Below are positions 9,347 through 19,041 of a stretch of 64,000 bases of DNA, in pieces. Source of the DNA: Bacteroidota bacterium (GTDB taxonomy: Bacteria; Bacteroidota; Rhodothermia; Rhodothermales; Bin80); NCBI GenBank assembly GCA_026709335.1, contig JAPOTE010000087.1, forward strand, positions 1 through 64,000, given 5' to 3'. Each line of letters begins with the position of its first letter. Positions within the stretch are counted from its first letter, which is position 1. A program made the position numbers and the translations under genes. The notes beneath the pieces are model-generated. The model saw only the letters and a program-made list of their open reading frames with translations. It was not told where the DNA came from and searched no databases.

Positions 9347-12300
9347 ATGCCAAAGAAGCGCATAATAGGAGAAATGCTTCTGTTTGCTCTACTCTCAACT
9401 GCACCCATCGCATTGGGGCAGAACAGGGGAGTGGCAGAACATGTACCGAATGTCGTTGTGGTTCAGTTTGAGTCGAATGTTTTTATCCAGCACAAGTCGG
9501 TAACTACAGGGCTGCAGAGATTCGATCAGAAAGCATCCCAGTACGGGGTACATTCGATTGAGCGAGTATTTCCGTTTCTGGATCACGTGGAGCCCAATCC
9601 GAAGACGCGCTATAATTTGATGGCTCTTCGCCGGACCTACTATGTGCGGTATGAATCAGAGATCGCTCCCGTACAGGTTGCAAAAGATTTACATATAGCA
9701 TCGGGTGTGGCCTATGCTGAGCCCGTAGTGGTCAATCACATACAAGTTCTCCATCAAGCGATCCCGAATGATAATGGATTTTGGAGACAATCAGAGCTTC
9801 ATGCATTACGCCTTCCCGATGCATGGGATATAGTTAAGGGTGAAGATGGATTCCCGAGGGTCGTGATTGCGATTGTAGACACGGGCACCGAATGGGAGCA
9901 TGAAGATCTTCTTGCGAACGTGTGGACAAATCCAGGCGAAATTGCAAATAATGGTGTTGATGATGACGGGAACGGGTTTATTGATGATGTACATGGAGTC
10001 AATTTTCAGGATGATGACGAGGAAAATAATGATCCCTCGCCTGACTCGCAGTTTGAAGGCTGGAGACATGGTACGTTTGTAACAGGAGCAACAGGTGCAG
10101 TAACCGATAATAGGATCGGAATCGCGGGAGCAGCCTGGAATGCAGAGATCATGCACATCAATGCCGGTTGCAGTGAGCGAGATCAGATTTGTTATGGATA
10201 TGAAGGAATCCTTTATGCAGCTGCCAATGGGGCACATATCATCAATGCGAGTTGGGGCAGTCCAAGATATTCTGAAGATGTCGTGAATTTCGTGAATCAA
10301 TCTCTTGCCTTGGCCACTGATATGGGATCTCTTATCGTGGCTGCGGCTGGCAATGACGAGAGATTTCTTGATGAGAGCTATCCTAATTATCCAGCATTTC
10401 ATCCTCGCGTGTTGTCGGTAGGGGCAACCGAGAACCAGTTACGTACACTCGCCGATTTTTCAAACTATGGCAAGGATAGGATGGTTTTTGCTCCGGGTGA
10501 ATTGATCATAACGACTGGACCAGATAACTCATACTATCGTGTGTCGGGAACGTCTATGGCGTCTCCACTTGTAGCCGGGGTGGCAACATTGGTGAAGACG
10601 AGATATCCCGATATGCCTCCAGATTTATTGCGTGAGTATATCCAAGTTACAACTGAAAACATTGATGCCGAAAACCCTCTATACGCAGGTGGGTTAGGAG
10701 GCGGTTTTGTGAATGCATTTGCTACCGTTCAAAAATCTCCCTTTTCCCCGGCGATTCAACTTGAGCGCTGGACATGGGTAGATGATGACCGCAATGGTGC
10801 AATCTCTGCTGGTGATGAAGTGACAGTGACGGTTGTTTTTAGGAATTATCTAGTTGATGCCCGGAAACTCCGGGTACAGCTTATAGAAGAAGAACCCTAC
10901 CCGTTCCTAAACTGGCGCAGGCGCGAGGTAGATGTTGGATTTCTCGGTGCAGGCGACTCGGTTCGTGTTGATTTCGAATTCCAGGTAGCAGCTGACGCTC
11001 CGGCTAACCAAGAAGTTCGGCTGTCTGCTCATATTCAGGATAGCGGGTATGAGGACTCCGTAGGTACGCTGAATTTTATTCTGAAGGAATCGGCTTTGGT
11101 AACCTTTCAAGCCTTGAGCACATTATATACTTCAACAAACGGAGATGAATGGACGAATAACTCAGGCTGGGAAATTGGTTCTATACCCGATGGAATTGAG
11201 TCTTTTCAGCAGTGGTACGGTCTTACCGTTGCCGACGGGTTGTTGATTGAGTTGGATTTGTCTGAAAATAATCTCAAAGGAGAACTTCCAAGTGAAATTC
11301 AGAATTTGGTCAACTTGGAGTTACTATCGCTGATATCCAATGATCTTGTTGGTCCGATCCCGATGGGATTGGGTAATCTGAGGAAGCTGGAGCACTTGGA
11401 GATTGGCTCCAATCAGCTAACTGGAAATATTTCTGTCGAACTCGGTGAGCTGTCAAGGATAGAAACTCTGGATCTAAGCGAAAATCAGCTGGTTGGCAAG
11501 ATTCCACTGGTACTGGGTAACCTGTCACAATTAGAGTTGCTAAGGCTACAGAAAAATGCTCTGACCGGTGACGTTCCACCAGAACTGGGCAACTTGTCGG
11601 AATTGCAGGAACTGCGACTAAATGAGAACAACCTCTCCGGACAACTCCCTCGGAGTCTGTTGAATTTGCAACATCTTCACACGCTTCACTTTAGCGATGC
11701 CGGGGTTTGTGCACCCGCCGACGATGATTTTCAGACATGGCTAAATGGTATCTCGGATGTAGATGGTCCCACATGCGTTAAAGTATCGTTTTCAAAAGAT
11801 ATTTCGGATCAGGTCTATCCACGGTCATTTCCGATCGAGCCATTGATTCTCCCCGAAGCTATCGGTGGAACTCCACCAATCTCCTACACCCTAACTCCTG
11901 TACTACCAGAGGGATTGAGCTTTGATTCTGTCACACGAACAATTCGCGGGACGCCTTCAGAAGTTATGATACCCGTGACTCTTACCTACACCGCGACGGA
12001 TGTAAACGGATTAAAAGACAGTCTGACGTTTACGATTGAAGTGTATCAGCTGGAGTTTATCGGGAGTGTTGATAACCAATCTTATCCGCGCACCCATTTG
12101 ATTATGCCACTCATGTTGCCCGAAGCTTCAGGAGTTTCTCCGATTTCGTACACGCTTGTTCCCGCGCTGCCGGAGGGGCTCAGTTTTGATGCATCGACTC
12201 GCACAATTTTCGGGACACCAACAGAGGTTACTCCACCTGTCTCGTTCGATTTCACGGCCGCTGATGTAAATGGCTCATGGGACAGCATGACATTTACGAT

Positions 12301-12622
12301 TGAAGTTTTTTCACCGGTGGCATCCGAGAATGAATCTTTACCCGAGAAATTTACCATGCATGCTAATTATCCAAATCCTTTTCAGGATATGACGCATTTG
12401 GTATTTGACCTTCCCTGGACAGCAGAAGTGCAGTTAGAGGTGTTGAACGTGATGGGACAGCATATGATGACGATTCCGGCTGTAAGCATCTCTGCAGGCT
12501 GGCAGCAGGAAATAAAGTTGGACGGGAATTTGCTTCCATCGGGTCTTTACCTGTATCGCCTGACTGTCACATCCCCTCGAAACAGTCTAGTACATGTTGA
12601 TCATTTTATGCGCATCCGATGA
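9347..12622 (+). CDS. Secreted subtilisin-like S8 protease with LRR and Ig-like domains and T9SS sorting domain
   Basis: I start the gene at the ATG at 9347 because it opens directly into a signal peptide (KKRIIGEMLLFALLSTAPIALGQ); the frame is open further upstream. The protein has 1091 residues. An inhibitor-like pro-region precedes a subtilase domain with Asp178 (IVDTGTEWEHEDL), His241 (WRHGTFVTG) and Ser403 (GTSMASPLVAG). A beta-rich spacer follows, then about six plant-type leucine-rich repeats (LGNLSQLELLRLQKN pattern), two putative Ig repeats of He_PIG type (LPEGLSFD..TRTI.GTP), and a C-terminal Por sorting domain (ANYPNPF ... SGLYLYRL). It is probably exported by type IX secretion and held at the surface as a protease or adhesin. 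The gene stands alone. Confidence 0.9.
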   Translation: MPKKRIIGEMLLFALLSTAPIALGQNRGVAEHVPNVVVVQFESNVFIQHKSVTTGLQRFDQKASQYGVHSIERVFPFLDHVEPNPKTRYNLMALRRTYYVRYESEIAPVQVAKDLHIASGVAYAEPVVVNHIQVLHQAIPNDNGFWRQSELHALRLPDAWDIVKGEDGFPRVVIAIVDTGTEWEHEDLLANVWTNPGEIANNGVDDDGNGFIDDVHGVNFQDDDEENNDPSPDSQFEGWRHGTFVTGATGAVTDNRIGIAGAAWNAEIMHINAGCSERDQICYGYEGILYAAANGAHIINASWGSPRYSEDVVNFVNQSLALATDMGSLIVAAAGNDERFLDESYPNYPAFHPRVLSVGATENQLRTLADFSNYGKDRMVFAPGELIITTGPDNSYYRVSGTSMASPLVAGVATLVKTRYPDMPPDLLREYIQVTTENIDAENPLYAGGLGGGFVNAFATVQKSPFSPAIQLERWTWVDDDRNGAISAGDEVTVTVVFRNYLVDARKLRVQLIEEEPYPFLNWRRREVDVGFLGAGDSVRVDFEFQVAADAPANQEVRLSAHIQDSGYEDSVGTLNFILKESALVTFQALSTLYTSTNGDEWTNNSGWEIGSIPDGIESFQQWYGLTVADGLLIELDLSENNLKGELPSEIQNLVNLELLSLISNDLVGPIPMGLGNLRKLEHLEIGSNQLTGNISVELGELSRIETLDLSENQLVGKIPLVLGNLSQLELLRLQKNALTGDVPPELGNLSELQELRLNENNLSGQLPRSLLNLQHLHTLHFSDAGVCAPADDDFQTWLNGISDVDGPTCVKVSFSKDISDQVYPRSFPIEPLILPEAIGGTPPISYTLTPVLPEGLSFDSVTRTIRGTPSEVMIPVTLTYTATDVNGLKDSLTFTIEVYQLEFIGSVDNQSYPRTHLIMPLMLPEASGVSPISYTLVPALPEGLSFDASTRTIFGTPTEVTPPVSFDFTAADVNGSWDSMTFTIEVFSPVASENESLPEKFTMHANYPNPFQDMTHLVFDLPWTAEVQLEVLNVMGQHMMTIPAVSISAGWQQEIKLDGNLLPSGLYLYRLTVTSPRNSLVHVDHFMRIR

Positions 12623-12691
12623 TGTGATAGAGGCCATAATCAGGCAGGATCTATTTGCCCTATTGCTATCAAGGACTAAGGTAGCAGCTTC

Positions 12692-14149
12692 TCAACGTGT
12701 GAAAAGTTTCTCTTTCCAGATTGCAAGGCCAAAGTAGCAGGAGGCTCCCAGAGCAAGAGATCCCGTAGTGATCCACTTGTTTCCGAGAAATAAGGCACCA
12801 ATAATGGGGAGCAATCCAGGTAGTGATATCAGAAAAAAGTCGCGATACGGAGCAATCCATTCTCTCCACGGAACTCCTGCCAACCTCAGAATTACGCACA
12901 GCTGAATTCCTCGTACAAGTGTACCTGTCACGCCACCCGCAATCAGCATGGCATCAATGTCTCCTGTTTGCCCTCCCCAGATCAAGGCGGACGACAGGCA
13001 TACCAAAAGGAGCAGTGCCATGAGAAAATCAAGGCGCTGGTGCTCGGTGACATCGTAGACCCGTGTCAGTGGAGATACGACTGATCCGAGAACCAGCCAA
13101 GATCCAATATAGGTTGCATAGATTCCGGTTTGCCGATGGGGCTCCCCCAGCCATAACTCGAAAAAATCTGGTCCGGCAAGCATTACAGCCAGCACTGGAA
13201 AAAATCCAATCATGATCAGGCGGCGATGAACCAGCGAGGTGATTGAGGCGAGGTTACCAGAAAACTGTGCCTCAGCTGCACTGATAAAAAAGGGATGAGC
13301 TACCGAACGGGATATATAGGAAATTGGAATTGCAATCGCAGCGAAAGCAATTCCATAAAAACCGAGTGCTTCTTCAGAAATCTCAGATGCGAAAAAGAAT
13401 GGAACCAAGAGCACGACCAGATGCCCCATCAAGGCTCCAATCATAGATGAGGGTGTCGAAAACAGTGCAAAGCGCCGATAACGAATTGCAGCCTGAATCA
13501 TGCCCCTCCAGTTCAATGCTGCACGAATTGCAGTGCCACTACGACGAAGTGCAACCCAGATAAAGAATACACAGGAAACAAAATGGCCAAAAATAAATCC
13601 ACCGATATGTCCAGCTTCATTCGCGTTGATCGGCGGAATACCTGCCCCGATACGTCCAAGCACCATGGATAATGTCAGGCTCACATGACCTGCACTGATA
13701 TGTCGGAATGCTCGTTTACGGACCAACCAGAATTCTGCAATTTTGCCGGATCGCATAAAAATCAAGGCGAGTGGTATCAGGGGCAGGTAAGGGGCAATTG
13801 CCGGGAAATTTAGGAATGCAGCAATTTCATTGCTCCAGATCGAGAGAATGGCAAGAAGAGATGCGCTCACCATCATCACTGAGCAGGATAACCAGATAAG
13901 CACGGCAGCATCCTCATCTTTTTTTGGAAGCATCAGTGCATCTTCGTAGCGCAGTGAAGCAATTGCACCTACGAGTCCAATTATCGTGACAAAATATTTT
14001 CCGATGCCCAGTTCTGAGGGTAGATACAGGCGTGTGATGATTCCCAGGGCCAGATAACCAATCACCATTACGATTCCAGCACCAGAGAGCAGGGTCAAGG
14101 CAGGCCCTCTGAGACCCTCTGTCGAAAATAAACGGCTGAGTCGCTTCAT
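12692..14149 (-). CDS. Wzx-like oligosaccharide/lipopolysaccharide flippase
   Basis: A 485-residue polytopic inner-membrane protein with about 12-14 hydrophobic segments in the pattern of the polysaccharide biosynthesis (MOP/MATE superfamily) flippases. The N-terminus (GPALTLLSGAGIVMVIGYLALG) and the early LYLPSELGIGKYFVTI segment match the start of RfbX-like proteins. It probably flips a lipid-linked glycan across the inner membrane. It is the last gene of a leftward run; its ATG overlaps the stop of the upstream membrane protein by four bases, which suggests translational coupling. The substrate is unknown. Confidence 0.8.
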   Translation of the reverse strand: MKRLSRLFSTEGLRGPALTLLSGAGIVMVIGYLALGIITRLYLPSELGIGKYFVTIIGLVGAIASLRYEDALMLPKKDEDAAVLIWLSCSVMMVSASLLAILSIWSNEIAAFLNFPAIAPYLPLIPLALIFMRSGKIAEFWLVRKRAFRHISAGHVSLTLSMVLGRIGAGIPPINANEAGHIGGFIFGHFVSCVFFIWVALRRSGTAIRAALNWRGMIQAAIRYRRFALFSTPSSMIGALMGHLVVLLVPFFFASEISEEALGFYGIAFAAIAIPISYISRSVAHPFFISAAEAQFSGNLASITSLVHRRLIMIGFFPVLAVMLAGPDFFELWLGEPHRQTGIYATYIGSWLVLGSVVSPLTRVYDVTEHQRLDFLMALLLLVCLSSALIWGGQTGDIDAMLIAGGVTGTLVRGIQLCVILRLAGVPWREWIAPYRDFFLISLPGLLPIIGALFLGNKWITTGSLALGASCYFGLAIWKEKLFTR

Positions 14150-15723
14150 GGCTGAGGTTTAATGCGCCATACGTTCCAGTAGCCTGCTTGATAAGCAGAT
14201 TCAAATCCTTCCGGGGCTTTGGCGTCCTTTCGTACGATATATTCAAAATTGTATTTTTCAGCCAGACGTTGAATTTCCTGAACTGGAAGTGCAAAATATG
14301 CGCTATCCAGAACAGACATGATCGGTGCTCCGCCGCGTTGCGGTGGAGAGATCGGAGCCATATCAAGCAGTCTTGTAAACCATTGTGTCATGTAGGGCTG
14401 ATGGAAGGGGACCGCCTTGAAACTCACGACTACGGCGCGCTGTCCCTGAGATCTGAAGTGCGCCCACTGAGGGGGGACAGCAAAAACGGCATCCACCTCG
14501 GTTGAATCACGCGCCCATACTGCAACCTGCTCTGCAGAACCGGACACCGAAGTCGGGCGGATGCCCAGCGCGTCCGGGGAAATCAGAAGTAGCGTGGCAG
14601 CGATGAGTAGAGTGCCACCAAATGCGTAGTGGCCATGATCAAAAAAAGCGGTAAGGGTACGTCGACAGAATTTGAGAATCATCCGAGAGAGTGCATTGGC
14701 TATCAAGATGACGCAGAACACCTTGACCAATACAGTCAGCTTGAATAGCTGTAATCTGGTAATAGGATCAATACGCAAGATTTCCGTGCACAAAAAAGAG
14801 AAGATGCAAAGTACACCGATCACAATCAGTGACCGTCTAACAAGCATATGGTGAACTTTGGGAAGCTGAGAAAATACTGCGAGCCCCAGTACAAGCAGGA
14901 CTGTGAATCCAACCACAGACTCCAGAGGAAATGAACTCGGCATGTAATGGTGGGGAGCCCGAAATTCAAACAGGATATAAAAGTAGGACCAGAGTCCATC
15001 CGGATGAGGTCGGGAAAACTGGAACCAAATGAGCGGCCCCAGGGCAGGCAGGGCAGAGAGGGTAAACCAGCCTGCGAACATGGATGGACGTCGCACAGAC
15101 CATCCATGTTTCCAAAGCAGCATAAGGGTACAGATCAGTCCCGTTTGCAAACCGACCAGCGCCTGAATCCAGGTAGCAATCCCCATCAACAGTGCAGCTC
15201 GTCCAGTTTGGCCACGTACAAAATGTAGCAATCCCCATAAGCTGAATGTCCAGGCCGGAATACTGGGGGTAAGAATCCAGGTTACGAGATCATTCCCTCC
15301 CAAGGTAAATTTGGGTGGGAGTAAGAGGGCTAAAATCACGCAGATCGTTGCTGCCAACCGTTCACGAGTCAACTGTAGACCAAGGGCGTATAACGCCATA
15401 CTGGTTCCAAACCAACTGGCCACATAGATGCCAAGGATCGTCGCATAGGGGCCAAACAATTTGGCAGGTAACCAAGCGATCCATACAAATAAGGTTCGGG
15501 GACCAAAGGTCTCTGTCTGGACATTCACAAACCAGTCCGATCGGTAAAGGCTCGGATCCAGCAGGTGCATGAGGTAGGGCAAGATCTCATCCTGATCACT
15601 GATGGCGTAGTCATATCCACGCCAGAAGAAATATAAGGTGAGAGTCAGCAGAGGCAGATAAAATGGCGGGCGCATGCCCATTCCTGTCAGTAGCCGTTGC
15701 CACCGACCCGTGCGAATCTGCAT
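14146..15723 (-). CDS. Polytopic membrane protein, possibly DUF6798/GT-C-like
   Basis: A 525-residue protein with about ten membrane helices and a C-terminal soluble part from about residue 415 (VWARDSTEVDAVFAVPPQW...). The early periplasmic-side loop has DQDEILPYLMHLLDP, an acidic loop like those of GT-C glycosyltransferases and of DUF6798 proteins. The C-terminal part recalls the conserved tail of DUF6798. It sits between a GNAT-like protein (2-base gap) and a flippase (4-base overlap), so a role in surface glycan assembly is inferred. No specific activity can be assigned. Confidence 0.6.
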   Translation of the reverse strand: MQIRTGRWQRLLTGMGMRPPFYLPLLTLTLYFFWRGYDYAISDQDEILPYLMHLLDPSLYRSDWFVNVQTETFGPRTLFVWIAWLPAKLFGPYATILGIYVASWFGTSMALYALGLQLTRERLAATICVILALLLPPKFTLGGNDLVTWILTPSIPAWTFSLWGLLHFVRGQTGRAALLMGIATWIQALVGLQTGLICTLMLLWKHGWSVRRPSMFAGWFTLSALPALGPLIWFQFSRPHPDGLWSYFYILFEFRAPHHYMPSSFPLESVVGFTVLLVLGLAVFSQLPKVHHMLVRRSLIVIGVLCIFSFLCTEILRIDPITRLQLFKLTVLVKVFCVILIANALSRMILKFCRRTLTAFFDHGHYAFGGTLLIAATLLLISPDALGIRPTSVSGSAEQVAVWARDSTEVDAVFAVPPQWAHFRSQGQRAVVVSFKAVPFHQPYMTQWFTRLLDMAPISPPQRGGAPIMSVLDSAYFALPVQEIQRLAEKYNFEYIVRKDAKAPEGFESAYQAGYWNVWRIKPQP

Positions 15724-15725
15724 GA

Positions 15726-16631
15726 TTAACGTCCAAAATGAATCCGCGGTCGTCGCCGCAAATGATAATACTGCGTAAGGGCAGGAGCAAATGAACGCTT
15801 GAACTCTGCGATGGAAGGCGTGTTTGCTCCGACAAAGTCAAAAACAGAGATTCCTGACTCGGACAAAAGCGGGAGTATTTCCCCAAGTAGTACAGTCATG
15901 GAAGGCCCGGGAATGCTCCCCGCAATCCAGTAGTGTGCGGTATGTTCGTCATGCAAGATGATAGCCCCGGCTTCGGTGATTCCATTACGTTCGGCCACAA
16001 ATACACGTCCCCAATCTCCCATTTCTCTGACCAAGGTCTCCAGTGCTGTCGGCGAAGCAGGTAGTTTTCTTCCATGCCTCTGATAACTCATTCTGCAGAG
16101 ATCAATCACCTCGCCCGCAAGCTCTGAATTTTCCCGAATTGTATAGTCAGATGTATTGGATCGCCAAGTTCTGCGGGCTCCACTTGACCAATCATCAGGA
16201 TCGGCAGGAAGATGGATCAGATAGGTAAATAGAGGCTTCACCTCCCAGCCACGCCACTGGGCAGTTCGGGGATCGTCCATAGTGACGAGCAGATCCGCTC
16301 TGTTGCTTATCTGTTCAGCAGATTTGAGAAGCTCGTCCAGAGGGGTTTTCTGCCGATGGATTAAATGAGCAGGAGGGGGATTGAGTAGGAGCAGGGCGGA
16401 ATATTGTGTGAATGGCGGAATCACAACATGCCGCAATTTCCCGCCGCCTTTCAGATGGAGCAGTAATGCTGCCTCATCCTCATGAAAACAGATTTTTGGC
16501 TTCAAACCGAATACGGAACTCGCCGCTTCTGCGTAACGCAGAGACGCAAAGATACCCCGTGCATGTTCCCAGAGTGATTGGTAACGCGCACGGGCCCCCG
16601 TATCATCCAGAGTATATGCAGAGTTGGTCAA
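15726..16631 (-). CDS. GNAT/FemAB-like acyltransferase
   Basis: This 301-residue cytosolic protein resembles the BioF2/FemAB-type GNAT family, which transfers acyl or aminoacyl groups in peptidoglycan, exopolysaccharide or lipid modification. The C-terminal half has the expected RRTWRSNTSDYTIRE helix, WGRVFVAERNGITEAGAIIL strands, HYWIAGS, and an end pattern FDFVGANTPSIAEFKRSF like the family's FDF.G....i..FK..FG signature. It begins 10 bases after the hslU stop and ends 2 bases before the next gene. The substrate is not predictable; context suggests a surface glycan. Confidence 0.72.
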   Translation of the reverse strand: MTNSAYTLDDTGARARYQSLWEHARGIFASLRYAEAASSVFGLKPKICFHEDEAALLLHLKGGGKLRHVVIPPFTQYSALLLLNPPPAHLIHRQKTPLDELLKSAEQISNRADLLVTMDDPRTAQWRGWEVKPLFTYLIHLPADPDDWSSGARRTWRSNTSDYTIRENSELAGEVIDLCRMSYQRHGRKLPASPTALETLVREMGDWGRVFVAERNGITEAGAIILHDEHTAHYWIAGSIPGPSMTVLLGEILPLLSESGISVFDFVGANTPSIAEFKRSFAPALTQYYHLRRRPRIHFGR

Positions 16632-16641
16632 TGTGGCACGG

Positions 16642-18024
16642 TTAGAGAATATATTGACTCAGATCCCGATTGTTTGCGATGGAACCAAGACGAGATTCAA
16701 CTTCTTCGGCGTCCATGGTGACCTCCCTGGAGGAGCTCCCATCAGATTCAAAAAGCAGATCTTCCAATAATGTGGTCATGATGGTATGAAGCCTGCGAGC
16801 ACCAATATTTTCTACTTCATCGTTAACCTTGGCAGCGGTACGCGCAATCAGCCAGACTGCATCGTCGGTGAACTCAAGCGTAACCTTCTCGGCTTTCAGA
16901 AGTGCGCGATATTGTTTGAGAAGAGCATTTCGAGGCTGGGTCAGGATACGGTAGAAATCCTCTTCGCTCAGACTGTGCATTTCTACCCGGATCGGGAATC
17001 GGCCCTGCATTTCGGGGATCAGATCACTTGGTTTGGCGACATGGAAGGCTCCACTGGCAATAAAGAGAATGTGATCTGTTCGAACCATTCCATGTTTTGT
17101 CGTAACCGTCGCCCCCTCAACCAATGGCAGAAGATCTCGCTGAACCCCTTCCCGTGATACGTCTGGCCCCCCTCCATTTTTACTGGCTCGACTGGCCACT
17201 TTGTCAATTTCGTCAATGAATACAATACCCGAATTCTCTACGCGTTTGAGCGCCTCGCGGGTCACGAGATCCATGTCAATCAGTTTTGATGCTTCTTCCT
17301 TGGACAAAAGATCTTCGGCTTCGGAAACTTTGACACGACGTTTTTTTCGTCGTTTTCCTCCAATATTTCCCAGCATATCCTGGATGTTCATACCCATTTC
17401 TTCCATTCCCATCGGTCCGAACACTTGTAGCATGGGAGAGGAATGATCATTCTGAACTTCAATCTCTATTTCTCGGTCTGCAAATTTACCGTCCTTGAGT
17501 CGTTCACGAAATTTTGTTCGTGTGGAGGACTCTTTATTCGCAGAGGGATTCGGGGAGCCATTCTCCTGATCCAGTTCGGTGATGGGGGGTGGCGGAAGAA
17601 TGACATCCAGAACACGCTCTCGGGCTAATTCGCGTGCCCGCTCCTGTACACGTACTTCATGCTCTTGTCGAATCAAGCGGATCGCGCGGTCGGTAAGATC
17701 GCGTATCATGCTCTCAACATCCCGGCCTACATATCCGACCTCGGTGAACTTTGTTGCCTCGACTTTAATGAACGGAGCTTCGACCAGCTTGGCCAGTCTC
17801 CGAGCAATTTCTGTTTTTCCAACTCCGGTTGGTCCCATCAGGATAATGTTACTGGGCAAAATCTCATCCTGAAGATTACTGTCGACTTGTTGGCGACGCC
17901 ATCGATTACGAAGTGCAATCGCGACGGTGCGTTTGGCTTCAGATTGACCAATGATGTAATTATCCAATTCTGCCACGATGGCGGACGGAGTCAACTCTGA
18001 GTGCATTGCCATCAGTGAATCCAA
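16642..18024 (-). CDS. hslU: ATP-dependent protease ATPase subunit HslU (ClpY)
   Basis: HslU unfolds substrates and feeds them into the HslV peptidase in the cytosol. The 460 residues contain the conserved opening ([19 protein letters not shown]), Walker [16 protein letters not shown], the pore loop in [17 protein letters not shown], the variable I-domain (about 140-245), Walker [11 protein letters not shown], and the C-terminal tail ending LSQYIL that docks into HslV. A start at residue 7 (MHSEL) is also possible. It follows a NYN-domain gene by 99 bases and precedes the GNAT gene by 10 bases. Confidence 0.97.
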   Translation of the reverse strand: MDSLMAMHSELTPSAIVAELDNYIIGQSEAKRTVAIALRNRWRRQQVDSNLQDEILPSNIILMGPTGVGKTEIARRLAKLVEAPFIKVEATKFTEVGYVGRDVESMIRDLTDRAIRLIRQEHEVRVQERARELARERVLDVILPPPPITELDQENGSPNPSANKESSTRTKFRERLKDGKFADREIEIEVQNDHSSPMLQVFGPMGMEEMGMNIQDMLGNIGGKRRKKRRVKVSEAEDLLSKEEASKLIDMDLVTREALKRVENSGIVFIDEIDKVASRASKNGGGPDVSREGVQRDLLPLVEGATVTTKHGMVRTDHILFIASGAFHVAKPSDLIPEMQGRFPIRVEMHSLSEEDFYRILTQPRNALLKQYRALLKAEKVTLEFTDDAVWLIARTAAKVNDEVENIGARRLHTIMTTLLEDLLFESDGSSSREVTMDAEEVESRLGSIANNRDLSQYIL

Positions 18025-18123
18025 ACAATAATGTTATTCAGGGCCTGTCCACACGTATTGATCAGTGATGTTGGAGGCATATTCCCTGTGTCGAATGGAT
18101 GGATCTTTCTCATCATCTTTTGA

Positions 18124-19035
18124 TCATCCATCATTCATGTATTCATCCTCCGTTGATTGAATTAACATTACGTTAGGATGATTGTAGTTAATGAGTAGTA
18201 CCGTATAGTTATAAGGATAGCCTTTACGCTTTTCAAGCCATACGGCACCGGCCTCTTCAAGTTTGTTCACCAAGAGTTTGGGATTATCGTGACCTCCAAG
18301 CATTTCCGAGAGTTTTCGCAGGAGAGGGGTCATATAAACTTCTTCGTATTGACCAAACCAGCGATCAATGATTTCCAGTGCTATCAGAGCCGTCTCGTCA
18401 GTAACTTCTGTGACCTTTTCGGGTGGGGTTAACAGTCCAAGCCCCTGAGAAGGCACTTGGGGTTCCATGCTGTACTCTTCGTCATGATATGCATGGATAG
18501 TCTGCTCAAGGAACCTGTCCGCGTGAATAAAGAACTCCGAGTGTTCGTCTGCATAATTCAGTTCGGGGGGCTGAAATGTGATCGCAGTGCTTTGCATATT
18601 CCTTTGTCGACAATATTTAATCAGTGGAAGATACAGACGATTTCCAGTAACTAAAAAGAGTGCAGGAATATCATTCTGCGTCTGCATTAATTCAAGTACA
18701 TCAAGGCAGATCTGAATTTCCGAAGCATTGGATTGTAATGAAGCTGGAACAAACCGGGGTTCCATTCCAGCGAGGTAAAGGTTTTGCTGAATCTCAGGCT
18801 TCCCCGAATCAATCAACGAGAAATCTGCATAGGCGACGGGGGTGCCCAAATTGAACTGCAAATCTTGCTTCACATAATGCAAAGCTGAATTGAGTAGCGA
18901 GTTAATCACGTACTTTGGATGAGTGCGATCGATAGAATTTTGTTCGATATAGGTAAAAAGATTTTCGTAGTCAATGAACATAAATGCATGTGACGTGGGA
19001 GAAGCATTAGATCTGGAGTGATTAGACATTTTCAT
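18124..19035 (-). CDS. NYN-domain (PIN-like nuclease fold) protein with C-terminal winged-helix-like domain
   Basis: A 303-residue protein. Residues about 17-175 fit the NYN fold: FIDYENL holds the first metal-binding Asp, AYADFS a second acidic position, NASEIQICLDVLELM the third, and LFLVTGNRLYLPLIKY corresponds to the (S/T)GDxDF strand, but here with Asn instead of the usual Asp. After a linker, residues about 215-290 (YMTPLLRKLSEMLGG ... LEEAGAVWLEKR) look like a winged-helix or OST-HTH-type nucleic-acid-binding domain. It probably acts on RNA. It lies 6 bases after hslV and before hslU, splitting a normally adjacent pair. A start two codons later (MSNHS) is possible. RNase activity is uncertain because of the Asn. 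Confidence 0.78.
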   Translation of the reverse strand: MKMSNHSRSNASPTSHAFMFIDYENLFTYIEQNSIDRTHPKYVINSLLNSALHYVKQDLQFNLGTPVAYADFSLIDSGKPEIQQNLYLAGMEPRFVPASLQSNASEIQICLDVLELMQTQNDIPALFLVTGNRLYLPLIKYCRQRNMQSTAITFQPPELNYADEHSEFFIHADRFLEQTIHAYHDEEYSMEPQVPSQGLGLLTPPEKVTEVTDETALIALEIIDRWFGQYEEVYMTPLLRKLSEMLGGHDNPKLLVNKLEEAGAVWLEKRKGYPYNYTVLLINYNHPNVMLIQSTEDEYMNDG

Positions 19036-19041
19036 GTGATC

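Noticed and set aside
9806-10402. Minus-strand 198-codon frame
   Set aside because: It is antisense to the subtilase domain, whose catalytic residues are all present.
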